Of a DNA stretch of 64,000 nucleotides, positions 43,660-55,450 are shown piece by piece. The notes beneath the pieces are model-generated. The model saw only the letters and a program-made list of their open reading frames with translations. It made no database searches and was not told the DNA's origin. The translations under genes were made by a program, and so were the position numbers. Location: contig SSNU01000055.1 in NCBI GenBank assembly GCA_012064415.1, positions 372,001 to 436,000 on the forward strand. The letters run 5' to 3'. The stretch is from Gyrodactylus bullatarudis. Taxonomy: Eukaryota; Platyhelminthes; Monogenea; Gyrodactylidea; Gyrodactylidae. Position 1 is the first letter of the stretch; each line of letters opens with the position of its first letter.

Positions 43660-44478
43660 CTAGTTGCTTGTACTCGCAGTGATATTTGGGGCTGGGTTTT
43701 GACTAGAAGAAATGACAGAGTTTCTTGATCGAGGTAGTAAATTATTATTATGACTTATTGTCTGAGATTCAGCATTATGAGGTGGATATAAATTGAAATC
43801 TTTATTTTGATTTAAACTATTCTTTTTAGCAATATATTCAGAGGGAGCTATTCTTTGCTGAAGGATAGTTTTATCTCTAGAGGTTCTTATTTTGAGCTTT
43901 TGGAATGAGTTTTTGTTTTGAATAAAAAAGTTTCTATGAATTTTTGAGTTAGTAAGTATTTTTATTGGTCTGCATTTACCTGGAATTTGTTTGCCAATTC
44001 GAGTTATTTTTATGATATTCTCAATTTTATTTTCTAGTTTATCTAAGTAACCATGAACATTTGGAATATCATTTTCGGATTCAGGCAGGTTATAGATAAT
44101 GAGGTTTTTTGATTTTTCAGTCCGTTGATTAATCTCATTGACCATAGAATTTATTTTTTGATCAACTATTTTAAGATCATTTAGAGAATATTTGGAGATC
44201 TCTTGTTTATTAGCAAAGGGGCCACTATAAAAAGAATCACAAATATTCATTTGTTGCTTGAGTTGGTTTATTTCTGTTTTCATTGAAGTGTTTTCGTCTG
44301 TAATGCGAGCATTGATCTGTTTTAGGATATTCACTTTGTAGGTGAGATCTTCCATTAGTTCGAGTAATCCTTCAACAGTAATGTTTTTTGGGTATGAATT
44401 GTCAGAGATGGATCCATCAGTAGAAATGCGATTTCTTTTTTCAGGCAAAAAAGGAGTTTTTTTTGGCTTTGGAGACAT
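43660..44478 (-). CDS. LINE-A ORF1, apparently intact
   Basis: 272 codons from ATG at 44478 (MSPKPKKTPFLPEKRNRIST) to a stop just before ORF2. Layout: basic N-terminus, coiled coil near residues 35-70 (VEGLLELMEDLTYKVNILKQ), a domain with NLIIYNLPESENDIPNVHGY and KCRPIKILTNSKIHRNFFIQ that looks like the RRM-like and C-terminal region of L1-type ORF1 proteins, and a serine/asparagine-rich tail. The block after NLIIYNLPE is what copy 2 has lost. It should bind LINE RNA. It is a transposon gene, not a host gene. Confidence 0.7.
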   Translation of the reverse strand: MSPKPKKTPFLPEKRNRISTDGSISDNSYPKNITVEGLLELMEDLTYKVNILKQINARITDENTSMKTEINQLKQQMNICDSFYSGPFANKQEISKYSLNDLKIVDQKINSMVNEINQRTEKSKNLIIYNLPESENDIPNVHGYLDKLENKIENIIKITRIGKQIPGKCRPIKILTNSKIHRNFFIQNKNSFQKLKIRTSRDKTILQQRIAPSEYIAKKNSLNQNKDFNLYPPHNAESQTISHNNNLLPRSRNSVISSSQNPAPNITASTSN

Positions 44479-45012
44479 TGAGTTTGATGAAAATTCAAAC
44501 TTAGTGAAAATTTAAACTTTAAACTTAAATCTTATCTCTAATCATTATCTCTTATCATTAAATTGAAGGCAACTTGGAGAGATCATACTCGCGGCTGTCA
44601 CGGAAAGTCAAAATTCTTCTTATCCAGCTTGAATATACTGCCATAAGTGCTTGGCTAGAGTCACGACCTCTTGTTTGAATACATAACAAATTCTTGATGA
44701 TGATTTCTAATTTTTGAACTGAGCAAAATTTTTGAATTAATATTCAAGAGAATAAAAATAAGTTATTGTGAGTAATATCTTTTGAAAATAATGTCTGTAC
44801 GATTTTCACATTTTATTTGACAAGATGCTGATTCATTAAACCATATTGCTAAATTTAATCTTTTACTTACGGGTTTGAGATTATTGGTTAATAATAGTTA
44901 TTAACCAACTCTAAAATCCTTCAAATATCATAAATATAATTATATAAACCTTATTGGCATGAAGATGAGAATTTATAATTTTCACAAGAATTCAATATTT
45001 CTCTTGTTCATG
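44479..45012. other. Spacer; LINE-A 5' UTR and flank
   Basis: The first 60 bases are related to the 5' UTR of the other LINE-A copies. No promoter module is seen here. Confidence 0.45.
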
Positions 45013-45082
45013 CAAATGAGCAGTGTATACAATGAGCGAACAGTGTATACACTGTTTTTAGTTTCTACATTGCACGTAACAT
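45013..45082. repeat. MITE fragment, half of the TATATGTTACGTG family
   Basis: CAGTGTATACACTGTTTTTA then CATTGCACGTAACATATA, identical to the right half of the unit at 22412-22497. Confidence 0.55.
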
Positions 45083-45337
45083 ATATATGTTGTGCGCAAT
45101 AGTAAAATTTCTTCTTCTGCTAATATGGCGCTCGCCAAATAGGAAGACTCGCCATTTAGAAAGAATTAATTCTTCCTGTTTGGCGAGCGCCATATTTATC
45201 TTAATAAGCCCCTTCCTCCCTCTTTTTAAAAGCTATCTATCTCCCCATTCACTCACGCAATGTAAAATAGCGCCATATTAGAAGAAGGACAAATCTATCT
45301 ATATGGCGCAGGTTCTTGTATTGCGCACAACATATAT
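45083..45337. repeat. MITE, ends TATATGTTGTGCGCAAT
   Basis: TATATGTTGTGCGCAAT at about 45084-45100 is the inverse of ATTGCGCACAACATATA at 45320-45336. Inside, AATATGGCGCTCGCCAAATA and its complement (about 45122-45197) form a second hairpin, unusually GC-rich for this window. It abuts the preceding MITE. Confidence 0.65.
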
Positions 45338-45830
45338 GTTCATAAAGAATTTTATTGTTCTGTATTTATAAGAACTGAAAATTAGCATTTTTCATGATAT
45401 ACAGTGCCAATTCCGTCAATTAGACAGATTATTCTCGTATAAACTCTGATTTTATGATACAATTTTACTATTTAGTTGAGATAACAGGAGTGAGTAAGCC
45501 AATAGTAATTTTTTGATTTTAGCTATAATTTTATTGGATAAATATCTGCCAATGGGAGCAAATGATTTTTCATTCAACTTTGATTTTGATTGGTTTGAAA
45601 TTTTTTTCATAAAATTTACATTTTGAATTAGTATTTGACCTTACATGAATGAAGATTTTTCACAGCTTATGTCTCAATTTAGGGCATCGTTACGATACAT
45701 ACAATAAAAGTTGAACAAAATCAATAGATAACAAGATTCGATTTGTCATTGGTTGGCAGGATTTATAAACACAAGATAAGCAAATAGATAATTATCTATA
45801 ATTATAATTAAAGTGTATGATAACACGGGT
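45338..45830. other. Stretch without a recognised gene
   Basis: Nothing supported. Confidence 0.5.
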
Positions 45831-47350
45831 GGTTGGGGGTTGCGATAAGTTTTTGCAACAAACTGATTGTAAAATTTTACGCAAATTCTGAATCTGCTTC
45901 CAAAAATTTCCTAAGTTGCTGAGTTTTTGCGCAATTCGCGAAAAAACCGAAATAGCATAATTTTCATAATCAGGACTTGAATAAATCAATTTTTCGACTT
46001 GATCATTAGATCATTAGTCAAATTTGAGATCACTTGAAAGAGCGTAAAATTCTCTATAAGACGCTTTTAAGTTCAAACGTGCTTTTAGAATGGATCATCC
46101 TCAGAATTGGTTTTAAAGTTTAAAAAAGATGAAAAATTAGCGAAAAATCCCATGCACTTTTTTGTTTTTACCCTTCAACAGGCTATCTTATTTTGATAAA
46201 ATCTAAAATTTTAATGGAGGAAAGAATGTAAAATTTATTTCTCTATCAATTTATTTCTCAATGATACCTCGTATGACCATTTATCTTTTTTGGTTCAGAA
46301 GTTATTCAAGCAGATTCAGAATCAGCGTAAAATTTTACACTATATTCAGTTTGTTGCAAAGATAATTGTAAGGATAGGGATCTGCCAACATTATAATTAT
46401 TCAACATCCTTCATTATTAGAATAAGAACGGGGGTCTCCCAACATGGCAAAGCTTACATGATATGACGTCATCGGTAAGAAAAAACGGGGGTCCATAACT
46501 AAAGTCAGATTAAAAATGGAATTTTATCGATTTTCATTCGAAAACAAATATCCCGATCATATCAACTTTGAACTCGTCTAGTTTTCACCGATTATGATAT
46601 TGATGCATAAAATTTAGGCAAGTGAAACAACTTTTCATTCTGCATCGGATGGAGTTATTTTTATTGATGTAGAACGAAAAAAATATATTTCGCTTATTAA
46701 TGGAGCTAGATTAATGGAAAAAGGTTTAGAGGCAAGAGCATAGCGATATTAGCCAAAATACAAATTTTTATAATTTTATTGTGAAGTTCAAGCCTTATTT
46801 GGCGCTTCAGAACACACGAGGTTCTAAAAATATTTTTGAAAATTAATGGTCGTACTCATGAGTAATCAGGTAGAAATATTTCGATCGATTATTTTTCGGA
46901 TAATACATTTTCTAGGAAGTTTAGTGTATTTTATTTTTCAAGTTCCAATAATTGAAGTGTGCTTACTTATAAGTACAGAGGTTATATTATTATTTTAATA
47001 AAAAGGGGCAGAGAGAAAAGGGTGATTTTTGACATAAAGTACACAGTTCGTGCTGTATTTTAATTGATCTATTTAACCGAAAACTGTTGTAATTTTGCAA
47101 GAAAATTTCACTATTTTTCAACTCTACTCGCAATTTTAAATGCTTTTCAAGCATAGAGACAACTTTTTTTTAAATTTATCTTCTGTGGAATTTTTCGCTC
47201 TTTCGAATGGTATAAATTTTATACAGATAAACCTGTTACCCTCTTTCAAAATTCTGAGCACTGATTCGGAATCAGCATGAAGATTTACACAATAATTTTT
47301 ATACCTCGATAAAAGTACGTAAAAAATTTTTTTTTCTACCACCCGTGTTA
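45831..47350. mobile_element. 1.5-kb element with ends TAACACGGGTGGT
   Basis: TAACACGGGTGGT at 45831 and ACCACCCGTGTTA at 47350 are exact inverted repeats. Inside them a second block, GCAACAAACTGATTGTAAAA then GTAAAATTTTACGC and TTCTGAATCTGC (about 45855-45900), recurs inverted near 46311-46360 and, diverged, near 47255-47300. No coding region seen, and no clean target duplication. The short exact ends plus inner repeats suggest a non-autonomous DNA element, possibly another MULE relative. Confidence 0.55.
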
Positions 47351-47755
47351 TTACAATTGTATGACATTTATCGCTGAAAATTTTTATTTATCTTTTCATT
47401 CAACTAGAAATAATTTGCTGAGCAGTGACAAAGATCATTCTAATTAAATCTGCTTTTACAAATATTTTAAGCAATATAAGTAAACAATTTACACATTCAA
47501 ATTAGTTTTGTTTTTTTCAGGCCTCAACGGAACTCTATTGAAATATATTCATGCTCATTTACATCAATTTTCTTGTAGTGAAAAAAAAATCTTGCAATTC
47601 TCAATGTTAATAACTGTATTATTATATTTCCAAAAAAAACAAAGTAATTTTTATATAAATTGAGTTCAGCATGTAAATAGTTATGTTAGGCTAGAACATG
47701 CTGAAATGAATTTATATAAAAATTAATTTCTCTCAATGGATTTCGCATCATTCCT

Positions 47756-47980
47756 CTATTCAGGACAGGCCCTTTCACAGGCTCTCCTTGTCCTCCAGCA
47801 ATTCAAGGAGCAGCCCTTTTCCTTGGTTTCGTGGCATGGTGGGAAGCATTCAAACCATGTATCAACACAGGCCTCGCGGCAGGGATTAACCTCCTCAACG
47901 GCATCAACGTCATCATTCTTCTTAGAGGCCAGCACTAAGCAAAGGGCGAATAGAAAGAAGGCAATAATGTTCTTGTTCAT
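47756..47980 (-). CDS. Secreted eight-cysteine peptide precursor
   Basis: 74 residues. A signal peptide covers about residues 1-19 (NIIAFFLFALCLVLAS), then an acidic stretch (NDDVDAVEEV), then a domain with eight cysteines in four CxxxC pairs (spacing C3C6C3C7C3C6C3C) and several aromatic and basic residues. Paired CxxxC helices are found in small helical hairpin peptides, including some antimicrobial and venom peptides, but also in harmless secreted factors. I cannot choose. A TATA box and a 5' UTR intron precede it. GC content is higher than the surroundings, consistent with a real coding exon. No close neighbour of like type. Confidence 0.75.
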   Translation of the reverse strand: MNKNIIAFFLFALCLVLASKKNDDVDAVEEVNPCREACVDTWFECFPPCHETKEKGCSLNCWRTRRACERACPE

Positions 47981-47983
47981 TTT

Positions 47984-48092
47984 CTAAATAAGAGAGAAAT
48001 AGTCAGTAGAGTTAACATTTCATAGAGAAACTTGAACGTACCAGTAACAATGGAAGTGAATCAATTCAGGATTTCATGATCCTTTTATACCG
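47984..48092 (-). promoter_or_regulatory. TATA promoter and 5' UTR intron of the cysteine-rich gene
   Basis: On the minus strand TATAAAAGG lies at 48081-48089. A start about 30 bases on is near 48055. GTACGT (48041) to TTTAG (47984) forms a likely 58-nt intron ending just before the AAAATG start context. Confidence 0.6.
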
Positions 48093-49714
48093 TTCTTGGT
48101 ATGATTTCAACAATTAAAATTGAACGGAAGTCATTATATTGTGTCATTGGGATAGAAATCAATGTCCTCTTACACATTATTTGGTTGGTAATTACATCTT
48201 AAAGCATAAAATTTTAAATATCTCTTATGAGATCATTTAATTGCTCTAGGACTGTTTGTGTCATGAGATCAGAAATACTATTATCAAGTTTACAATTGAG
48301 ACAAGCTATTCTTCACAATGGTATTTAGTGACAATTATAAAGGATTCACTTGCTTACACTGTTCTTTTTTATCATTGGTCATTATTAATGAATCATTATA
48401 ATTAGTTTTCATTTATCCAATCGGAACATGTCATGATTGACACATCTAGCAGTTCTCGTGTGTGAACTTTTCTGAGAGAATTCTTTTGGATTTTTGTCTC
48501 ATCTTGGTTTGATATGTATCATTAAACCCTATTGAATTCATTCATTTAATATGATTAAATTTCGTCTCATACCTGAATTCAGTAGCGGAGATTCAGATCG
48601 TCTATTTCTAACGTGCAATTAGAGTTTTTTTAGCGTATTTCTATAGCTCAAGAAGTCATTATAGTTACAAGCAAGAGCCATTTAAATTTGGGTAGGATCG
48701 TTAATTGCTTTAGTATTTTATACAGAGCTTCAACTTCCTCAATTTTCAATGTTATTTGGCGATACTTGAGTTTTTGATAAATTGTATTTTTATCTATATA
48801 CTTTCAAGTAGATAAGAGGTCTTAATAGTTATTTTGGTCTCAAAATAAATTTTAATTTTGAACTACAAATACCGACAATGAAACTGGCAAATCTTGTACT
48901 ACTCAGCTTATCTTAAACTCTAGGGGCCAACTCCTATTAGTATTCAGCACAAAATTGTGACTGAAAATATTTGCCAAGATGAGTAATTTCGTTGATTTTC
49001 TATTAAATTTTCTGATGAATAAAAATTAAATTTTCATGTTGACAAAGACTGACCATCATATTGTTTGTACAAATTTGAATAATAGTCGTTGTATTGATAA
49101 TAATAATAATAATAGATTTCTTTCATACTGGTTGGTTTTTCGAGATTCTTGAACAAAAATTGTTTCTCCACAAGAAAAAGACAATAGGACACAATTAACG
49201 AAATCCATCTGGTTTAGGTTCTAAACGAACAACGTTTTTTGCACCACAATAAACACTCCATTCATCCAAATTATCCAAAAGGAGGTGTGTGATAGTGTGT
49301 AAGAGTGAAATTTTAAATTTGGTTTAGAGTTCTCTACTTGGATGATAATTCACGTGCGTCATAAGCCTGAGTAGTAGTACAAAAATAACCAATAAAATAT
49401 GCAACTGAATACACACAGTTTTTAATATCTGTAGAAAAAGGGGAAAATAACAAGAAGAAAGAAATAAACAGAAAGATTTGAAAATGTTTCGTCCATTGAA
49501 CATGGTTGTAAATGCATCTTTTGAAACTTATGAAAATCTGTCTGTCATCATCTGTGTGGGTGAAATAATTTGTTAACATTACGGATCTCTTCTAGAGAGA
49601 GCTACATAATTTTTTGGAGGATATTTTGTTGAAACTGATTCATTGAAATGGGAAGAATGATTTCAGGAATAATTGGAAAAGTCTTGCTTCTCCTCGTTCG
49701 CTCTCTTTCTGTGA
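48093..49714. other. Intergenic stretch
   Basis: No exon recognised; a short ATA repeat at about 49100-49112. The minus frame at 49334-49579 has no supporting feature. Confidence 0.45.
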
Positions 49715-52700
49715 TTAATGCAGTGGATAACATTTGATCATTGAAAGTTTACAGATGCCATCGAGAAATTCATGTTCACTAATGTAACCGTCCTCTGGAA
49801 ATGGAAGAATATATTCATGAAACTACTTTCAAGTATATTGACAAAATCTTTATAATTTGATTGAACTTATTCAATTACATTTTTCAGACAAAATGACCCT
49901 TTTTCAGGCCAATTATCCGAATGAATCATGAATAAAAATAAAATGAGTCAATTCTTACCGTTTAAATCAAGTTGGAAGAACTCTGACTTTAAAATGTGCT
50001 GCTCTCTTGACACTTTTGTTTCTTGCAATGGAATTTGATCTGTATTGAAAAGAAATCGTTTAATTTACATAAGATAATACAGTTTACTAATTTTAATTAA
50101 ATTCTATTCTTGTAAAAGTTCGTTCAGAATTCTATTAAATCTGTACCGTATTTCGATCAAAATGCAAAGGTAACCCACCAACATTGTTTGTATATATGAT
50201 TTTGTAAAGTGAAGGTCAGAATTTATTTTAAGCCTATTTTGTGTGATTTAATGATAAAAAAATTTTGTATTTTCAAAATTAAAAAAGTTAATTGAACTTT
50301 GATCATAAAGTAGAGGTTCAATTCACAAATTTCATCAAGAAAATAATCATTGAATTCGTTGGGTTCTTAATCACTAGAAACCTTAATAGCTTGGTCATTT
50401 AATGAATTCCCAGTTTATCTAAGCTCTGATCAGCTGTTGATTGATTCTGGCGTCAATTTGATTTTGTCTACATGACCCTTGGGGACCGAATGAAATCAAT
50501 ACTAAACCTTTACAAAAGAGAGATAATAAAATGGTTGTTGTTTAGTCAGTGACTAATTGAAGAAAGAAACGAATTTGTATTTGACTAGACTACATTCTCA
50601 TTTGTGTCAGTTGTATATTGAGAAAATTCTCTCTAGTCTTTCTTGCAAATAGAGAAGAGAAAATCACTCTCTTGAAATTTTAGACAAGATTATTTCAAAA
50701 TGTTTATCAATAACAATAGCAATGGAATAATAGGGTTTCTTTCTTCTTCAAAAAACAAACAAAAAGATTTCATTGAGAATGATGATTCCAGCATTGAAAA
50801 TGGGCATCTTACTTCCCATTAAAAGAGATTAGAATACACTTTATTTGTTTTTATGTTTTTTTTTAACAGAAGGAGACTTGAAAAGATTTTATTGCAATTT
50901 ATCATTTAATCTCTCTGTAGTTGGTCCCATTTTTTCAACCCAGAGAGAATCATTTACCTCAACTCGTACAGTATTCCTTAGAGTTGGATATTATTCACGT
51001 AAATTTCTATGAATGATTCGAAAGTTGAAAGAAAATATATTGAGTCATAAAATGTACATTTGTTAAATTCTTTAAAAACCAAATAGAATTTAATCAAGAC
51101 TTTTTCTAGATTTTATTCTCCAAAACGTTGCATTATTTTCGAATTAAAAAACTAATAAAATAGGTCTTCTAAGGGAGAGAGGACCCGAATGTAACCTAAT
51201 CTACTAAAAAATGACCTTGTTTATTCATAGAAAATCTAAAGAATTTCAGATTTCACTAATTCTAATCCAAAGTAAGATTTGATTCAGCTTTTTTCGAATG
51301 TGTAGGAGAGGGGAGGGTAGAAAATAACCCTAATAGGATTAAATGTTGAGGTGAATTCTTCAACTTGGTTACATTAGGACATTGAGAAAGATTATCTCTT
51401 CCTTTATCCAGAAGATTTTTTTATGCTTCTCTTGTAATAATGCACAGCTGAGAAATGTATTTCTTTTCATCTTTTAGAGATTTATTAAACATTATCAGAT
51501 TTTATGGTTCCATATTATTCCATGATTTTACGCCAAAACCAGACAAACCAAAATCAGGCATGCTTCCAAGATTAGAGTTGTGAGCAGAAAAGTTTTTCAC
51601 TGCGCCAACCATGTATATGTTACAGTATAATCTTTGAATCAGGATATTTATAAATAAGTTTTGAGCCAGTACAAAAATAGTTTATCCTCTGAATAAATTC
51701 TTTCTCAAAAGTTTCACTGATATAAAAACACATAAAACACTATTTTCGGCCTAACCCTTCAAAAATGGCCAATTAAAGCTAGCCAAAACATTCTTAATAG
51801 TTTTGATTTCATTTCATGTTTCATTAAATTATCAAAGATGTTTCAGGATGATGATGTTAAAGCTAAGAATAATTTTCATGATTACTTGGAAAAAAAACCG
51901 GAAATTCTCTTATCTTCGTAAGTCGTATCAAGTTCTTATAGAACGCTGAAACAAGAAAATTATCAATTAATTAATATCTCTTGAAGCGATTTGATGTGCT
52001 GATTGTTGATGGAAGAAAATGGCGTATCTCAGCAAGGGATGAAGATAACGGAAAAATACTCAAGACATGAAAATATTATCAAGACTGCTCAATCGAAATT
52101 TTGATACAAAAGGATTTCATTTTTTTATTAATTAAAAATAAGTTTATAAATTTTTTGGAGAGAATAGAATATAAGATATAAATTAAATCTAGAGAGTAAA
52201 TTCAGTGAAACTTTTGAGAAAGAATTTATTCAGAGGATATACTGATTTCGTACTGGCTCAATACTTATACTAGTTTATTTATAAATATCCTGATTCAAAG
52301 GTTATACTCTAACATATACAAGTCATTGGAGACACAGTCTAGAGAGATGTTGACGTCATACCTAAATTAATGGGGGAGGAAAATTCAAGATTCTTCATAA
52401 ACAAGATTGAGTCAATACAATTGAAATGTATCACACATAAATTATGTAATTTGGATCTTCAAATTACACACAAAAAACTTGAATTACATTTCATTTGGAT
52501 GAGTTAATATCATTAGATAAAAAATGTAGAATCAATATACAAATATAGCTGACATACTCCAAGTTTGAGCATGTTTTATAAACCGAATTTAATAAAAATG
52601 TTTCCCAGATAGATAGCAAATAGTAGGCAAATGATTGTATAATGCCCAGTGGATCTGATAACATTTTTTTACGAAAAAATTATGTTTCGTTATTACAAAT

Positions 52701-54815
52701 ACATAACTGGACGTATAGGATCAGATATCAGATAATTATAGTGCTTTTTATCAGAAATTCTCATTGTTAATTTTCACAAAATAAACCATGAATTATGATA
52801 TCATGAATATGTGGAATGTGAATGCTTTTTAAACATATTTTACAATCATGATTAGAGGGGAAAAATAAAAATTAATCGTGATTTGTGAATTTGCTAGTAG
52901 GAATTCATTCTACAGTTGCCCAAATTGGTCATCACATGTTTATTATTTCAATCTGATTATGATCTGTATGTATTTTATTTGAGTACAATTTTTTCAGCAT
53001 GATAAATTAGACTTAACGAAAAACCGTAGAATATCAGATTTTGGAGAAAAAATTCATTCAAGACTATTACTTATCCACTTGTTCAAATCTTCTTTTGTAT
53101 CAGTAGTGAACAATTTGATTAGTCATATGATTAAGTTTTTTTTCAAGAGTTTAAATGTCCATTAAGTTATAACGTTATCCTATACAATGTATACCATGCT
53201 AATATGTATATTGATCCTACAACGTATGTTAGCTATTTACGCCTTCTTTTTACAATTTCATTGATACTTGATTTTAACAGCTAATGATACTTCTCTCTGT
53301 GAAGTCTTTTTGAGTTAAGTTTTCTTTTCAAAACCAATGCGAAAGACACATCATTGATAAATGATTGCAAGAGAAAGGTTGTGAGAAAGTGTCTTTGAAT
53401 AGTTTGAGTTACATTCTTCTCTCTCTAAAGATTATTTTGTTTCAGAAACTCAAATAAATTTCAAATCTTTTTGATTGTCAGGGATTGAAATATATCGAAC
53501 ACAAGACCTGTTCGAATAATCGATACAGGGAAATGACAGAGATTATATGGTGATAAGTTTTGAATGCTCTTCCAGAATAAAATTATCCACAAGTTTTTAC
53601 GCATCCATGTAACGATAGATAGAGAGAGTTTCAACATTCAACAGCTTTAACAAATCCAACCGACTACTGAGATGCGTACATGAATTTCATGTCTCTATCT
53701 TCTTTTTCTTCAGTTGGATTTGTCATGTTTTTTTTCTTTCGTTGGGGAAAGTTTTCACGCCTTCTTCCGATGTTCTTTTACACCAGAACAGTGTGTAAAG
53801 ATCATGCAAGAGAAAAAAACATCCAAGTGGGAAGGAAAAAAATTTTTTATGGTGAAAAATACACGGAGTTGGGTGAATGTGAGCTAATTATCTGACAATT
53901 ATAAATAATTAACAGAAATGAGAGAAAATAAAACTACCCCTTATCAAGAATAAAAAAGGGGACAATTTACATACATTTTCCATGTGGACGAACACGCTAA
54001 GAAGAGAGAAAAACAAACAGGTTGTTTATGCTGTCGTATTTTCAAGTCTTGTAAACTGCAAAAATACTTTTAGTCAACCTTTATTATTACTAATCAATAG
54101 GTGAGATTGATTTTCATGTTTTTTTTCGAAATAAATTCAATCAGGATTATAGTCTGAGTCTTTGGTGGAAATATTTTATTTTTATTTTTCAAATAAATGT
54201 GTAATGAAATTCAAGTTTTTTACGAATTATTATAGAAAACGTAATCAATACTGTAAAATGATAATTGCAACCGTTTACAAGAGAGGTCTACATATTGCAT
54301 AGAAAATTTGTTTTACTATGAATGATTCTCAAAGATAACAAAAAATTGAATAGCTGAAGTAAAATCATTAGTTTGACAAAGAAAGAATAATCAATCTCTA
54401 ACTCTGGTGCCTATCAATGCAACTCACCAATGTTGTAGGGTATTGATATTCCATAGGTCGAGTCCTGACGATTAAAAGGTAGTGGCATGGGTGGATCTTC
54501 CATTTGGATCGGCCTCTTTGGATATTTTTGACGAATGCTTCTCTTTCGCATTGGAATCCACAGGGATTGTGAGTTTGGATTGACAAAAAATATTTCTTGA
54601 GGAACTGAAGGTGTGCCAAAGTTTTGTGATTGCACTAGCTGATCTTTCCGTTGGCGGCTAAGCATTTTGCCTTGTTCAACGTTTTTACCGGTCAAGTGTA
54701 GAGCTTGGATAGGACTGGAAAGGACCATGAAGAGCAACACAAACGTTCTCACCTTGAAGAGGAGTTTCCATTGATGCTTCCATTGGCTATGGACATGATT
54801 CATTTCAGAGAACAT
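49715..54815 (-). CDS. Probable secreted EF-hand protein (3 exons inferred)
   Basis: Three exons fit in phase: 54815-54428 (388 nt, ends at GTGAGT, phase 1), 50039-49959 (81 nt) and 49794-49715 (80 nt, stop TAA), together 182 residues. Exon 1 has a hydrophobic signal segment (FVLLFMVLSSPIQA) and a dibasic site in WIPMRKRSIRQ. Exons 2 and 3 join to give HILKSEFFQLDLN and EDGYISEHEFLDGIC, a canonical 12-residue EF-hand loop D-x-N-x-D-G-x-I-x-x-x-E. Exons 2 and 3 are firm as a pair. Linking exon 1 across a 4.4-kb intron rests on phase and orientation only. MCFD2-like secreted calcium binders have a similar layout. Exons may be missing. The intron hosts a MITE at 51.6-52.3 kb. Confidence 0.5.
51612..52320. 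mobile_element. 709-bp MITE, ends TGTATATGTTA
   Basis: Left TGTATATGTTACAGTATAA and right end are inverted repeats over about 110 bp, including CTTTGAATCAGGATATTTAT and TCTTTCTCAAAAGTTTCACT. TA duplication likely but inside an AT run. Related by its ends to the MITEs at 5.1, 22.4, 24.9 and 45.0 kb. The core is non-coding. Confidence 0.65.
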
Positions 54816-55450
54816 TGAAAAGAGTCGAGTTTGTTTTTTTTCGTAAGAACAGGAGAGATGAAAAAGAGTCTACTGGATTAACATTCAAATATTCGGGATA
54901 TTTATTTGAATTAGAGCAAAAAAACTATACTGAAAAATAATTCCCAAATTTTACATTGAAAGATATACGCTCTGGCTTAGCATGTAACCTGTTCTCTATG
55001 TTTTTTCATCAGAGTGTATACCGTATTATATCAATGTTTCTCTTTTGCCTCATACCAGAAAAAGTGTAGCACACAAAACTTTACTATGATTTCATTCAAT
55101 CTCTACATACATCCATGCATAATATATGTCTTACCAATAGATTTATTTTATTCAATAACAAGCATACAAAAGTATATTCGTATTGGTACACACATTAATA
55201 TATGCTGCATTATTAATCAGATCATAATAGATAATAAATTGCATAACATTGAATAGAATTGTAGATTGTATTTGTTAACTAATATCTCAAGATGAGGTGG
55301 TTAACCTGTCTTATTTATCAATTTTTATAGACAAGTTTAGGGTATTGAAAGACTTGAGCTAATCAAAAAGTGAAGTACAAGGAAACACACACTTTAGAGA
55401 ATAGTTAATTTTCTATTGAGTCAAAAGGGCATACATACATATGGGTTTTA
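54816..55450. other. Intergenic stretch between EF-hand gene and CABIN1
   Basis: Should contain the promoter of the minus-strand gene ending here and the CABIN1 terminator. No exon found. The plus frame at 55014-55256 has no support. Confidence 0.45.

Noticed and set aside
53680..53895. 71-codon plus-strand ORF with hydrophobic N-terminus
   Set aside because: Lies in the intron of the minus-strand EF-hand gene, is phenylalanine-rich from T runs and shows no domain.
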